Assembly (NCBI GenBank): GCA_009792885.1
Contig: WMCF01000088.1
Coordinates: 1,601,556 to 1,665,555, forward strand
Reading direction: 5' to 3'
DNA from: Eremophila alpestris peregrina
Lineage: Eukaryota; Chordata; Aves; Passeriformes; Alaudidae
DNA: 64,000 bases
Below are positions 45,560-57,642 of this stretch, in pieces; the first letter of the stretch is position 1; each line of letters begins with the position of its first letter. Under the pieces are notes generated by a model. That model searched no databases, was not told where the DNA came from, and was given only the letters and a program-made list of their open reading frames with translations. The translations under genes and the position numbers were made by a program.

Positions 45560-48020
45560 ATGAGGGCATGGAGGGCTGGCTGTGCAGGCTGCAGTCATGA
45601 GTCACCTGTACAAAATCCAGGGGTGGGAGATGCAGGAGAAAGGGATTTTCCCACTGGTAGGAAGTTAGCTGTGTAAAAGGCATGAGGGTGTGGGGAGGGG
45701 AAGAACAGGCAGTGTGTTCTCCTTCACATTTACACAGGAAAGAGAATCAGTTTTGTTTTGGTTCTCGTTCCTCTGACTAAGGCTATGGTACATTAAAGTC
45801 TGATTGAAGGTGTCACAAGTGCCATGCAAATAATGTAGATAAAGTACAAGTCCTCAGGATCTTGCAGATAATATTTGGACAGCAACAAGTAAATACAAAC
45901 AAAGGAGACAGAAAAAGAAAGTGGCAGGATTCCAGCAGAGACATGGGCATAAATGTTTATTTTGACCAGGGACTCAGTGGTATCAGGAAGTTGTGTGGCC
46001 ATATAACACACCCCTGTCCAACAGCAGTATGTCAGAGTACACACAGAATTTGAAATTATATTAGGTAAGATTGTGTGGCTGGGCACAGAGAAAGGCTCAG
46101 TGGCCACCCAGGGCTTCCTCTAGACCTGCTGTTTTCATTCTGTGATGAAAAGTTCTCTAGGAGTATTTTGCTGCAGAATTCCCTGGTTTGTTTGTCTCAC
46201 TGCTGTACTTGCACTTCTGTGTCCCCCCAAACATCCCCTTCAGCTTTAGTGCTGATGCCTCTGTCCTCTCTGCCTCACCAAGGTACCAGCTCAAGGAGCC
46301 ACAGGCTGACATATTCCTGCTCTTATGAAGTCTGTGTGAACTTCAGCATCATTCAGAAGACACAGCAATCTTGCACTTGGCTTTTTGTCTGAATCTAAAT
46401 TTCAAAATGGAAAGGGTTTGTCTGTGACGGTTCAAGGGTGCTCACCTTTGTTCCATTCCCAAAATGAAAAGACATGCTGTTCCCAAGCAGACTGACTTCT
46501 GTCCTTGGTGCAGAGATGAGTGAGGTGCTGTTTTCTCGTGTCTCTGACTTGGGGGCTGTGGAGTTATTGCTGCTGACTGTAAAATCTATCCTTGACTATA
46601 AATGGTGCCGGGAGCATTTTGTGTTAAAGCACAGGAGAGATGGGAGATGTGCAGTTTATTCAAGACTAGCATTGGAGCCCTGGCTCTGGCAGTTCACAGG
46701 GGACCTCTGCCAGCTAGAGAGAGCCTTTTGCTTAATGAAGTTACAGGACAGGTGGTGGGAGTTGTGATTGATGAGGAAATAATCTGAAGCAAATGGATAG
46801 TAGAAAGTTTTTAAGCACTTTGTATTCTGCTTGTTCTCAGTCCATCTGCCCTTAGACTCTGAGCAGTGTCAGGTGAGGGAAGCTCATCTCCTGACTTGGG
46901 GTCACGGTGTATGACCCTATATTGACCAGACAATTTAACATGATTGGCTTCAGGCACTGCCCATTCCTAACTACATGAAAAAGATCTTTTCTCCCTCAGG
47001 GAACGCAGAGAATAATGTGCACTTTCAGTTTGGGAGCAAGCTTTGAAAAGCTAATTCCTTTATTTGAGCGTATTCGGTGTTTTAAATCCAAAACCAACAT
47101 CTTTGCATCCCCAAATCACGTTGATAACCTTGTCTGAGCAAGAAAGCAGTCACAGTGGTCTGTTCTTTTCCTTTCCACATCCTCTCCTAAGCAGGTGAGA
47201 GTCAGCCAGTGCAGTTAGATCTCTCCTGGAGCTGCTGGCGTTATTTGCCTGCAGAGGGGCTGTGTGGAGGGTGCTTGCTGTGCTAATGAGCGGTGCTCAG
47301 AAGCCATTCCAGCCCCTTGCAAACCCAATCGCTGAGCAGGTCACCCCCGCCCAGCTGTGCCCAGCTGCTGCTGTGCATCCTCCCTGCTGTGCCCGCTGAT
47401 AAGGCACAGCTGGAATCTTCAAATGCCACTGGGAAGGATGATCAATCTCAATCCGGTCCTTACTCTCTCCCCCCCAGACGAATTCTACCGAGGAGGAGAG
47501 GGAAACATAAAAGCTGCGGCTTTAGGGTGTGAGAATTTGGAAGGTGGCGGAGTTAAAAATCAATCATGACCCGCAACAAAGGACTTGCAACTCCATCTCA
47601 GGCAGTGTTACTGCTGTGCCATCCCAAAAGCGAGCAAAAAAACCCATAAATGCAGACACAAGCAAAGATGAGAACTTTTGTATTCTTATTATTATCCTCA
47701 GTGGAGGAAAAACTGCTTATTCTATTCACTTACCAGGCAAAGTGAAGTTAAAATGAAATAGGGGGGATCCTCCTTATCTGATGCTTGCAGCAATGCTGTG
47801 CATACGATATACAGCAGGGAACTGACACAACACAAAGTAAAACCCTGCATTAATCCCCAAGAAGCCTTTCACAGACCTGAACACAAGATGCTGTGGCTTC
47901 TGTTCAAGGAGGGTCTGTTTTTGAGGGATCTTTTTGGGTTTTTTTTCAGCAAATTGAATATTTCCAGGAATTTACTTAATTCTGTTGCTTTCCTAAAAGA
48001 GAGTAAGACTTAATATTGTA

Positions 48021-48119
48021 AGGCTGGGTTTTTGTTTTTTGGGGTTTTATTTTTGTTTGGTTTTTTGAGGTTTTGTTTTTGTTCGTTTATTTAGGGTTTT
48101 TTGTTGGGTTTTTTTTTTT
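48021..48119 (+). repeat. GT-rich strand-asymmetric tract
   Basis: About 100 bases consist almost only of T and G on the plus strand: runs of T broken by GGG, GGGG, GG and GGG, with one GTTCG. It ends in T11 followed by C. Four G runs of at least three are present but loops are too long for a strong quadruplex. Such tracts are prone to slippage and may form R-loops if transcribed. Confidence 0.88.
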
Positions 48120-49228
48120 CCATTTCAGGAATGTGTTGACACCCAGGTTATCTCAGAGGTGTTCTTTCTTTTGCTGAGATTTTCCATCATGGAAAATATA
48201 ACACTCTAAGATCTGACCCCATGAAGCTGATGCTTTAAATATAGGATTAAAAATCCACATTTTGTCAGGCTTCATGTCCAAATGTATTTTCAGGTAAGCA
48301 ATGCTTCAATCTATGGAACTCAGTGATTTGCAGTGCCTGAAATCCAGGCAGTGATTAAGTGCCTGCCTGGTCCTTAAGCACATGGAGAAAGGCTTGGAAG
48401 TTTTGAAATTATTGTGAGTTCTTACAGGGAGGTTAATTTAGTTGATGTTGTTTAAAATAAGGAGAGAAACCCTGTTGCTCTAACTGATTGCCAGGCCTCT
48501 GAACTAAAGACTTCAAAAGCAGTGATGAAAATGCCCTTACTTCAGACTTGGTGGTGCCCTGTGCCTTCCTGACTTTAGAACCATGTTGCCATTTTTCTTC
48601 ATTATCATGTGTTCCTCCTATTTTGGCACATCCTGCATCTTTGGTTATCTGGTATTGAGAATCCCAGTTATCTATTATCTCCTTCCCAGGTGATGGTTTG
48701 GGATCCCTGAGTCTCCCCTTGGCAGGAGCTTTCTTGCCTGGTATTTTTGAGACTGAAGGCAAAATTTAGAGATACTGTTACACTCAGAATGCACCTAACA
48801 TGAAAAAAAAATTGTTTCCAGGGATGCTTTCCCCTAAGTTATAGATCACTTGATTCTGAAGGAGTCTAGCAATAGCTAGGGAAAGACAGAAATAGCTGTG
48901 GGAAAGAAAGAGAAGATGTCTGAGTTTTCAGCTCAGCTTCTTTTGAATGAAATGCAGTGGCCTGCAAAACGTGGGACATCTCTCCTCCTGTTTGCTTTTA
49001 CACCAGAGGCTTGAGGTCTGTTGTGTGCTCCAGCTCTGCTCTTTGCAAGGTGGTTGATTTGTGAAGGGTTTGCTGCTTGTCCTAACATCAGGAGCCTGGC
49101 TGAGTAAATAAGAGCTGAATGAAAGGGATTTTTTCTGGGGACCAACAAGATAAAGTTCACCAAACAGAATTAATATGAATTTTTGCTGGGTGGTGTTGCT
49201 TGATATTGCTTCACATTATTTCTTACTT
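48120..49228. other. Non-coding DNA, nothing distinctive
   Basis: No gene, repeat or motif cluster was recognised between the GT-rich and the AT-rich tract. A 109-codon minus-strand frame (48,433-48,762) has a lysine-rich product without a domain. Confidence 0.55.
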
Positions 49229-49322
49229 TGTGTATATATCTTATTTTATATGTAGAGAGAGTGTGTATTATATATATGGATTATATATAGATAGATTAGA
49301 ATATATGTAGATTAGATATATG
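49229..49322. repeat. AT-rich imperfect tandem tract
   Basis: Alternating TA segments are mixed with GATA and GATTA. The right end is a clear tandem pair, TAGATTAGAATATATG (49,292-49,307) and TAGATTAGATATATG (49,308-49,322), differing by one base deletion. It is low-melting and likely variable in length. Confidence 0.88.
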
Positions 49323-52300
49323 ACTTTGTAAGAGTTGTAGCAATTTATCCCAACTGGGAAAAAGAGATTTCCCTAAGTTTACAAAATTTACATTTTTTTT
49401 TCCAAGTCCAACCAAACTTTTACAAATATCTCCAGATCTAGAAATAGGTTCTTGTCTGCTGTTCTTTGAGCTGTCACTTCTGCAGAGGTTTTATTTCAGG
49501 ATGATGGAGAAGTGCACATGCTTTCCTCCTGCACGTGTGCTTTACATCTCTTGCATTGCCTCTCAAATCACTGAAATGCACCTGGAGAATTTCACAGTGG
49601 AAATGCAAACCACAACTTGTGTTGTCAGTTTAATTCTGAGGTTAAAATAGGTATTTAATTAATTTCTTCCCTGGAGCTGGGCTTTGAAATGATGCCCAAA
49701 TAAAATGATTCATTTTATCTGCTCTGATTTTTTCTCAGCAACAATGAAATGTGTTGGGGAACTCCTCAGCTAATTTGCCTTTTTATGGTTGAGAATTTCA
49801 TTGGTTTTTACAATTATAAGGCTGGGAAAATGTGACCAGTGTTTGAATAACCATGGCAGCAGCCTGTGGGAGAGGGAGGGAGATGGTTTTGCACAAAATC
49901 CATCCTTTCAGTCACAGTGTGAGTGTATATCCAGGCCCAGCAGCAGAAATGATTTACTGAACTGTCAGTAACCAGAAAAGGAACCTTTGCAAGGTGTTCA
50001 GATGCTCTGTGAACAATTCCACTTGTGTTTTGCCATCACTTTTGGTGGTGTTCTCCACCAGGTGGTACAGTAAGCACAACAGAAAGGAAATCAAAAAGAC
50101 ATGACAATCCTCAGAGGCCTGTGTACAGCCTTGATGCTTTAATGAAGCAAAAGTAATCCGTCTATAAGAGAAAGATTTTATTTATTCAATTATATTGGAC
50201 TGAAACTTGTTAATTTCTAATATCCTGTGTGCTGGGAATAGCTAGTAAAGGAGCTGCAGCCTTTTTCCAGATTTGATTTCAGGGGTAGTTCTGAGGCTGC
50301 AGTACATTTCCTCAAGGAGAAGCAGCGTGAGATGAGAAAGAATTCGATCAGTGCTCTTAAAGATCTGTGAGAAGCCAGCTTTTTGATTTTAATATGAAGT
50401 CAGTGCCTCATAGTAAATGGCAGGAGAAAATCCCAGATCCCCAGCAAACCAGGAAGGCCTTTCCTCTGGAAAAGCCCCTGTTTGTGTCAGGCAGGCTCAC
50501 TGGTGGCACAGTGCTCTTTGATGGAACCAGGTTCCATGGACATGAGAGTAAGGATCATCCAGTGGCCACAATTCTGGCTCTCAGACTTTGTTTTCTGCCA
50601 GATATTCCTGGTACACTCGAGACTGAGATGTGCAAGGGCTGTGGTAAATAGGAGATTTGGTGTTTTGGTAAAAAAAGGGAGGTGTGAGTTGCAAACTGTG
50701 GGGCCCCTCCATCTTCCTTTGCAGCCACACTGCAGATTCCCTTTCCTAAAAGCATTTCTTGGTTCTCCTGAATGGTGGACCAGAACTGGTGGGGACAGTT
50801 TGGGGTCCAAGAAAAGCAGATATAGGAAAAGTGAAGGGTGTAATTGGAAGAACACGAGGAAAAGGAGGAGCTGCAATTTCAGATTGCGTTGTTTTTACCA
50901 TGATGCCTTCTGCTTTTGTGATGTGAAAATCCATGTGCTGACTGCACCCTGGAAAGAACTTTTTCAAGAGAAGCATCAATCTGACAGCAGGGGAGTGTGC
51001 ACTGGCATCCCAGGTGGTCAGCTCTGTTGGTAAACAGGATGCAAAGAAGCTAAAAAAGAAAGTAATTTTGGCACAGTCATTTCTACTTTTCCCATTACAA
51101 AGAAATTACGAACAAGATGTGTTTTGAAATGAGGAGCAACTAGTTGTATAATACTGCTGCAAAGTACCTGAAGGAAGGATCATGATGGACTCAAACTGCC
51201 ACAAAGAAAAGCAGTTGCAGCTGTGGAAAAATGATTTTGGTGCTTTTCCTGCTCAAATACAGGTATGTGGAGGAACATCACAGCATGACAATGAGGTGAT
51301 ACTTGTCATTTGTGTGACAGAGACAAATTAGAATCCAGCCATCTCAGGGTGGGAACGATTTTCTTGAAAATTAATGACTTGATTAGAAGGAGAAATGAAG
51401 CTTCTTCAAGGGGACATGCAAATAAAGGAGGAATCACTAAAACTGTCACCGGGTGTAAAGCGAACATTACACAAAGAAAGATTGGTGGGATAGTCTACAA
51501 AGACAAATTTGATGTGATATTAATCATGCAGCAGCAGTGTGGGGAGAGGGAGGGGAAGGATTCAGCGTGGCATGGATGTGACTTAGAGAGGGGTTTCCTG
51601 AGGAGTGTCCCATTGCCCAGGCTGGGGTACACCCTCCGGTGAGTTTTCCAGGCCCTGTGTTGTTCTGGGTGGTGCTGCCATCATCTCCAAGCCCAGTGCA
51701 AGAGGTTTGCCTCCTTTATCTAGAGACAAGGGTCACAGAGAGCCATTAATTGCTGTGAGTGGTGATAGTGCCCCAGTGGCAAACCTGCAGAGTGTGGTTG
51801 GGGTCTTTGCTGGGGGATTTCTGCCACCTTCCAGGAGCAGTGGAGCCACAAAAAACCAAATCTGCAGGGACAATTAGTTTTGATTTCAAGCCCAGCCTCA
51901 CCTTCCTAAGGGAGGAACATGACTGAGGACTACCAAGGCAGCTAAACCAAAAGTGGTGCTTTTCTTAGGCACAGGAGTATTACCTGCATTAATGACTGCA
52001 GACAAAAAGTAGTGTGTTCACAGAAGGCTGTGGTTTGAGCTTTTGAGGTGTTTTCTTGGGTTTTTGCTGAGTCCAAATGACCTGTAAGGTGTGTATTTTT
52101 GTATTCTCTCCTTTCTGGGGCTGTGGAGAGTCACAGGCCTCTCAGCCTGATGTAGGTAACACAGTAGGGCCCAAAGCTGTTCATCAAACACTGTTTTCTC
52201 TCATGCAGCACTACCAATGGAAAGGAGACTGATATTCAGCCAGTCCTCTTAATTATGTCAAATTTGTCAAACGTGAGTTTGATGGAAATTTATCGTGGTC

Positions 52301-53299
52301 AAGGGAGGGATCTAAGAGAAAAAAATAGAAGTCTGGTGCCATGCTCTAGCTGCACCTGACAAAGGCAGGTGTGAAGGTAAGCTGGCAAGCTCCTGATGTG
52401 GTGATTTCTGTTTCTTTGGCTGCTGGACAATCAGGGGCACTGAGGCAGCCGTGTGCTCTCCGGATGGTGATGCCAGGGACAAGCAGGGTGGATTTCTGCT
52501 GCTGGGAGGCAGATTTTTGGCCCATGCATCTGCAGGCTCTGCCAGAAGCCCTGGAACAGTTTTCATACTTTCAGACATATTTTTACTACAATATGGCTCA
52601 GATTTTGTAAATGATACAGAATTATTGAGCATACAGTTTTCCTCTGGGAGGCAGGGCTCTGCTCAGGCAGGATTTGTGGCAAGCCTTAGGGGCAGGAGCC
52701 ACTTGTTTTAATTTCCAGTGTTTTGCCCACATGTTCTTGGTCTACCTACTTTAGAAAATGCCTGTTTTAGTGTTGGTTAGTGGTCTGAAACACTTGTTTT
52801 TTTGGCTGCATCACACCTGTATCAGAACCATTTCCAAACACGCTCCCTCCAGGCCAGGAATTACCACCTGGAATTCCCTCTGCCTGCAGCATGGCTGTGA
52901 TATGTTCTCCTTTTTTTTTTTGCCAGAAAATGAGTGTCCTTTGCTGGTCCATACTGGACCTTAATTTTCCTGAGATCAGGGTGATGGCTTCCTGCAGAGC
53001 CACAAGAAACCTTGTGAAAATCAGCATCAGCACGTGTGTGCAGTTTTCACACTGATTGTCACGGGCTGCCTTGCACTAATGCCCTCACATGTTCACATTT
53101 AGCACACTGGGTGCACATTTCTGTGCTTTTCCATGCTCTCAGAACGTGATCCTGTAGAGTCACTTGATGCTTTGTCCGCTTGTTTTTACCAAGACAACGC
53201 CAGCCTGGCAAAGACTGTTAACAGCAGGTCAATTCATTCTCCAGCTAACAATTCCTCTTTGATTTCCAGCAGAAAGTTTTGAAGCCTGCGCCGTTTTGC
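49323..53299. other. Non-coding DNA, no gene seen
   Basis: Open frames reach 183 codons (50,482-51,033, plus) and 129 codons (50,487-50,876, minus) over the same bases, which argues for chance. An octamer lies at 51,416-51,423. T11 occurs at 52,911-52,921. Nothing else stood out except the CTCF-like site listed at 50,055. Confidence 0.55.
50055..50066 (+). promoter_or_regulatory. CTCF-like motif
   Basis: CCACCAGGTGGT matches 11 of 12 positions of CCASYAGRKGGC and continues as ACAG. It is also nearly palindromic, so orientation is ambiguous. This is the best single CTCF-like match I noticed. Confidence 0.25.
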
Positions 53300-53970
53300 T
53301 GTTGTTTGAAAGCAGTCACTTGGATTGTCTTCCTGTTACCCGTGTATATTTAAACACAAATTGCATCTGACTGCAGTGACACTAATGAAGGTGGAGGCAC
53401 TCAGAGGCAGCCCCCCTTGCGGGGAGCGTGGCCAATAAACCCGCCGTGACTGGCAGGTGTTTCCACCACTTCAGACAACAGCAATTTCATAAAGTGTCCT
53501 TCCCCTTCTCCTTGACACAAGCAGGGGACAGCCAGGCCCCCTCTGAGGCAGCAGGGACCAGGTGGCCTCAGGGAGCACCCAGCTTTTCGTTGCCTCCTGT
53601 GTTTTCATATTTCAACCCCACCCTTTCCTAAAATATAAAAGGATTTTACATTATCTCAGTGGTTTTATAATATCCCAGCGATGTGCTCCCGAGGTGTTTG
53701 ACCAAATATTATTAAAGCTCTGCAAGGGCTGATAATCCTGGAAGTAAGTGCGACGCCTTCCTGTGACATTGAAATCATTTAGCAATTTTACAGTACATTG
53801 GAATTTCGGCGTTGTTCAGCCACTCAGTTTCCATTAACTTCGCCTGGAATTTCTTATGTCCGTGCACACGAGCAAAAAAAAAAGTGTCAAGTTTCTCCTT
53901 CATGCTCCAGAACGCCACCTGAATCACAATTGTGCTGCAGCTAATTGTTATTAATTAAGCTGTTCCTAGC
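53300..53970. promoter_or_regulatory. Long CpG-retaining candidate regulatory block
   Basis: Over 650 bases keep about twenty CpGs in an otherwise AT-leaning context (TGCGCCG, TTGCGGGGAGCGTGG, AACCCGCCGTGAC, GTGCGACGCC, TTTCGGCGTTG, ACTTCGCC). Between them are GGCCAATAAACC (CAATAAA, posterior-HOX-like), ATATTATTAAAGC, TAATCC and, at the right end, GCTAATTGTTATTAATTAAG. No open frame of interest crosses it. The mix of CpG retention and homeodomain cores resembles a group of conserved noncoding elements. No exon signals were evident inside. Confidence 0.38.
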
Positions 53971-54308
53971 AGTCCAAGCTGGATTGTGCTTTTCTGGGGA
54001 TGTAATGAAAAGCGAAGGCGTTTAGTGAGCACGTAGCATTGTGGGGGAAGGACAAGAGAGCCCTTCTCCTGGGAATGTCTCTGCAAGATGCTTTTGGGCA
54101 GGGAATGGGTGTTTTTGAGGATGGGGCCAGGGGCTCAGGCTGGTTGCTGACCTTGGCTGCCATTCCCCAGGCACAGCTCCAAGGGCATTCTGCAGTGGGT
54201 GGATGTGCACGGAGCCGCTCCGGCCACGCGTGATCCTGCATCACTTAAGCACAGGGCCTGGGCCAGAGCACGAGGCTTGGGCAGGAATCACATGGCAGGT
54301 GCCCTCTG

Positions 54309-54592
54309 CTCCCCCTCCTGTCTCCCTCTCCTCCCTCTCCTCCCCCAGGTCCATCCCAACAGGATGGTGGAGTGGAGCCAGCGAGAGGAAGGGATTAATG
54401 AATGGGGGACCCCGGGAGCAGCCTCCTCGCTGCTGAGGGAAAATTGGGGAAATTGCTTCCTGGCTTTTCTTCTCTCCCTTCTTTTCTCAGCAGTGAGGCT
54501 GCTGAGGAACATGCCTGCTGCTCTGCCTGGGTAGGAGCAGTGGGGCACCTGGCACTCATCTCCCTTCTTCTGTGTTTGCTTGTGAAAATAAG
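54309..54592 (+). other. Possible noncoding exon (splice-like signals)
   Basis: A 38-base almost pure pyrimidine tract (54,309-54,346) ends in CAG at 54,346-54,348, a textbook splice acceptor. A strong donor-like AAG|GTGAGG lies 244 bases on (exon end 54,592). All three forward frames are stopped between them, so it cannot be an internal coding exon; it could be an exon of a noncoding transcript or a coincidence. No other exon was found to pair with it. Confidence 0.15.
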
Positions 54593-57500
54593 GTGAGGAG
54601 GGCTTTGGGCAGAAATGCTGCTTTTGGTCTGTGGGAACGTGTCATCCACATCTCCAGAAAAAAAATCAACCTGCCCTCTGTTGTGTCTTCTCCTTTTGTT
54701 CCCCTTGCCTAGATTAAGAACCAGAAAACAGATGGTTTTGGCAGTCACTGCAGGCTGTTATTTCAACAGTGAGATAATGGTTACCCTGGGCAGGATAAGA
54801 GGTCAGGAATAGTCTTGGGACTACTCCAAGTCCAAAAGGATTGGGAATGGCTTGTGTGCAGACCTTAGAAATAAGCCCAAGGGCAGAGTCTGGTGGTGGT
54901 TGCTCCAGACTGCTCACTTAAAGCCTTGCTGGAGTGAGCAGGGCAGAAAGGGAATCAGTCCCTAGGGGAATCATCATTGTTTAGTGGGGTGGGAATCTTC
55001 TGCACCACTCTTGGTCTCACAGATATTTTCTCCTGCCATCATCTCCACATGGCACTGAACTGAAGCTTTAATCTGTCCCTGGATCCTCCTGGTGCTGCCA
55101 CCACTTTTCCAAGGGCAGCTATAGAGTTTTATGTGGCTTTGCATTTCTTTCATCCCAGCAAATTCCTTGGCATTTTGCTGTTACACGCCTGTTCATCCGC
55201 TGGTGGTGTTTGCAGAAAAATGGCCAAATGTCAGACAGCAGCCTGGGCTGGGACCTGGGAAGTCAGTGGAAGGCTTTATGGCTGTTTGCAGGGTAAAACC
55301 CCTCACCCTGTGCTTATAACTCCCTCCCAGGACTGCCATTTGTGGCTCCACTGATAAACTAGTCCTGCTGTTGCTGACTGGAGGATTCTGAACTAATGGT
55401 GCTCCTGCTCCCGGGATTTACCATTTGGAAGATACTTTATTGCTGTCTTGTGACATTTCCCTGCACTTTTATGCTCATTTATATAACTGATTTCTTTGAT
55501 TTATGGCAGGTTTTCTTCATGTGTAACAATGTCATAAATTGCACAGCCCTCCTTTAAGTGGTTATGAATGTGAGATATTCAGTAAACTGGGGCATGGGGG
55601 AGAGGGCAGATGCCTTTTGAAGAGGCTTTTGACCCCAATCCCAAATAAAATAACCTGTTCTCTCAAAAGAAATCAGAAGCAAGCATCAAAATAAGTTAGA
55701 ATAGTCTGTTTTTTGACTAGCCAGGTGGTTGTGGGTTTTTTAGTGCAAAATGTAAGATATTCATGTAGAGAAAAGTATGCATGAGGCCAAACCCACAGAA
55801 TGGGGGTTTGTGTGGTAATCTCTGGAGCTCCAGGGTCTGCAGAGGCTTTCAGAGAAGCGGCAAATTAATGCTGCTCTTTCAATAAACCTTTCCCTTTTCT
55901 TCCCTTTCTGTTTGTAAACCTGCTATTTCAGATGTTGCTATTTTTTATACCCTCAAACAAGCTCATATTTCCCAGGAATGTTCAGTGGCCATCAGGGATC
56001 CAAAGCCCATCAAAGCCACTGGTCAGGCCTGTGAAATAAAGACCTTGGGTTTTGATGGTGTTGGCATCTTGCTTTGTAGAGGAAGAGAAACAGCACATTT
56101 AAAAATTACTTTGTGGGTTCAGCTGTCAGAGAGGCTTTCTGCTGACCTTTACAAATTGATAGCGTCACAATCAATGGACAGCAGTTTAAGGGCAGTCTCT
56201 GGGGTGGGCAGGAGGGAGTGAACCCAAACATTTATAAAATATATATGGAGTGGGTTTAAAAAAGCCCAGCAGAAATAACAGCAAGTGTTAACAGGGAGCA
56301 TATTTGAACAAAGCGTTCTGTAAAGAATTTATGATGCCTGAATCTAAGTATGGTTAGTTGGAACTTACCTATGGAGATGATTTCTGAAAGTATATAAAAC
56401 TAAAAATAACAAATAACTGTGCCTTAGGTTGGTGCAGTGCAGCAATAGGTTGAGGGTGAGGGAGGCAATTAGAGATGTTGAAGTTGCTTTGTGAGATTCA
56501 GCTGCAGGGAAAACAGCATTTGAGGTGCAGTGTGGACTCCTCCAGCCTTGGGAGGCACAACCATTCGCAAAGGGCTCAGGGGGAATTGTGTGAAGAGGGA
56601 CAGGCCAATCTGTGATTTCAGCTGCTGATTTTTAAAGAATCTCTGAGACACACTGAGAATCTCCTCAAAAGCAAGCTCACAGTCCTCCCCTCCCCAGGTA
56701 AAACAGGCAAGAGCTGCAGGAGTTCAGTGCTGCAGGAAAATTCTGCTCATGTACAGTGCGAGGTTATCAGCACGCCAGGGATGGGCTGTGCAGAAGAGGC
56801 TGCCTTCACACTGGGCTGCATGTTCTCATGCACAGCATATGGAAGAAACAAAATGTTTCTGCCTAGACTTTATTTACTGAAAGTTTGTTTTTCCTGCCTA
56901 TAAACTGCAGTCTGAAAGCACCTGTTTTAATAAAACATACGGGGTTTATTACTAAGTGCTGCCATTAGGCAAGTAGAACCTTTGGTGTCAGGAAGTCTTG
57001 TGTAAGAGAGTACATGAATTCTTCGACTTGATGACCATAAAATGTACGACCCCCACAGACTGCAGGATGTGGTCTCTGTTCCTAGCCCAGTGTATCTGGG
57101 CTCTAGACAAGGTGTGGTGTCCACCTGGGGGTCCCCAGCACAGCCCCTGCCTTTCCCTCTGACTGCAATGCCATTCCCCTCATCAGCAGTATTCCCAAGC
57201 CTGAGTAATTACCATTTCAGCTGTCTTGTGTGAGCTGGATTCTCCTGCCTGCTTGACAAGGTTATCGTGTTGCTTGAGAACCTGTTATTTTCATTAATGA
57301 AAAATAAACTGCACTCAGTCTCAGCTTAATAGACGTGTTTGTATTGGCTGAAATGGGGTATTTCTGCCATCACGTTCTCCTGCATTGCTCAGTCACCTTG
57401 AAGCACTTGGGCAGAGCACCTCTGAAGTGCTGGGTCTGTTCTTGCCTGGTGATGGGCACACCCCAACCCTCTCTTGGCCATTTCAGGCGTGTCCCATGAG

Positions 57501-57642
57501 ATACCGGTTTTCTTTAACTCCCAAGTGTTTTTCCAGGGACTGTTGAAGTCCCCCTGCAGTTTTGCCTGGTGGGGTTGCCCGAAGTTAGGAAGGTTGTTCT
57601 CACCAAAGCAGCCCTTTTCTTTAGGCTGCTTTGGTAATCCCA
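54593..57642. other. Non-coding DNA, no gene seen
   Basis: No gene or repeat was recognised. Frames are all under 90 codons. The part near 56,230-56,430 is AT-rich with short AT-only runs (AAATATATATGG) but no clear motif cluster. Confidence 0.55.

Larger units (their letters stand above)
42129..48020. other. Non-coding DNA, no gene seen
   Basis: No exon or RNA gene was supported. A stretch near 43,080-43,170 contains AAGGTCAGACTTGATGG, faintly like the 3' end of bird CR1 elements, but too short and diverged to call. Open frames reach 154 codons (44,631-45,095, plus). Perfect octamers lie at 43,539-43,546 and 45,824-45,831. The GC-richer part at 47,280-47,520 has a few CpGs but no island. 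Confidence 0.55.
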
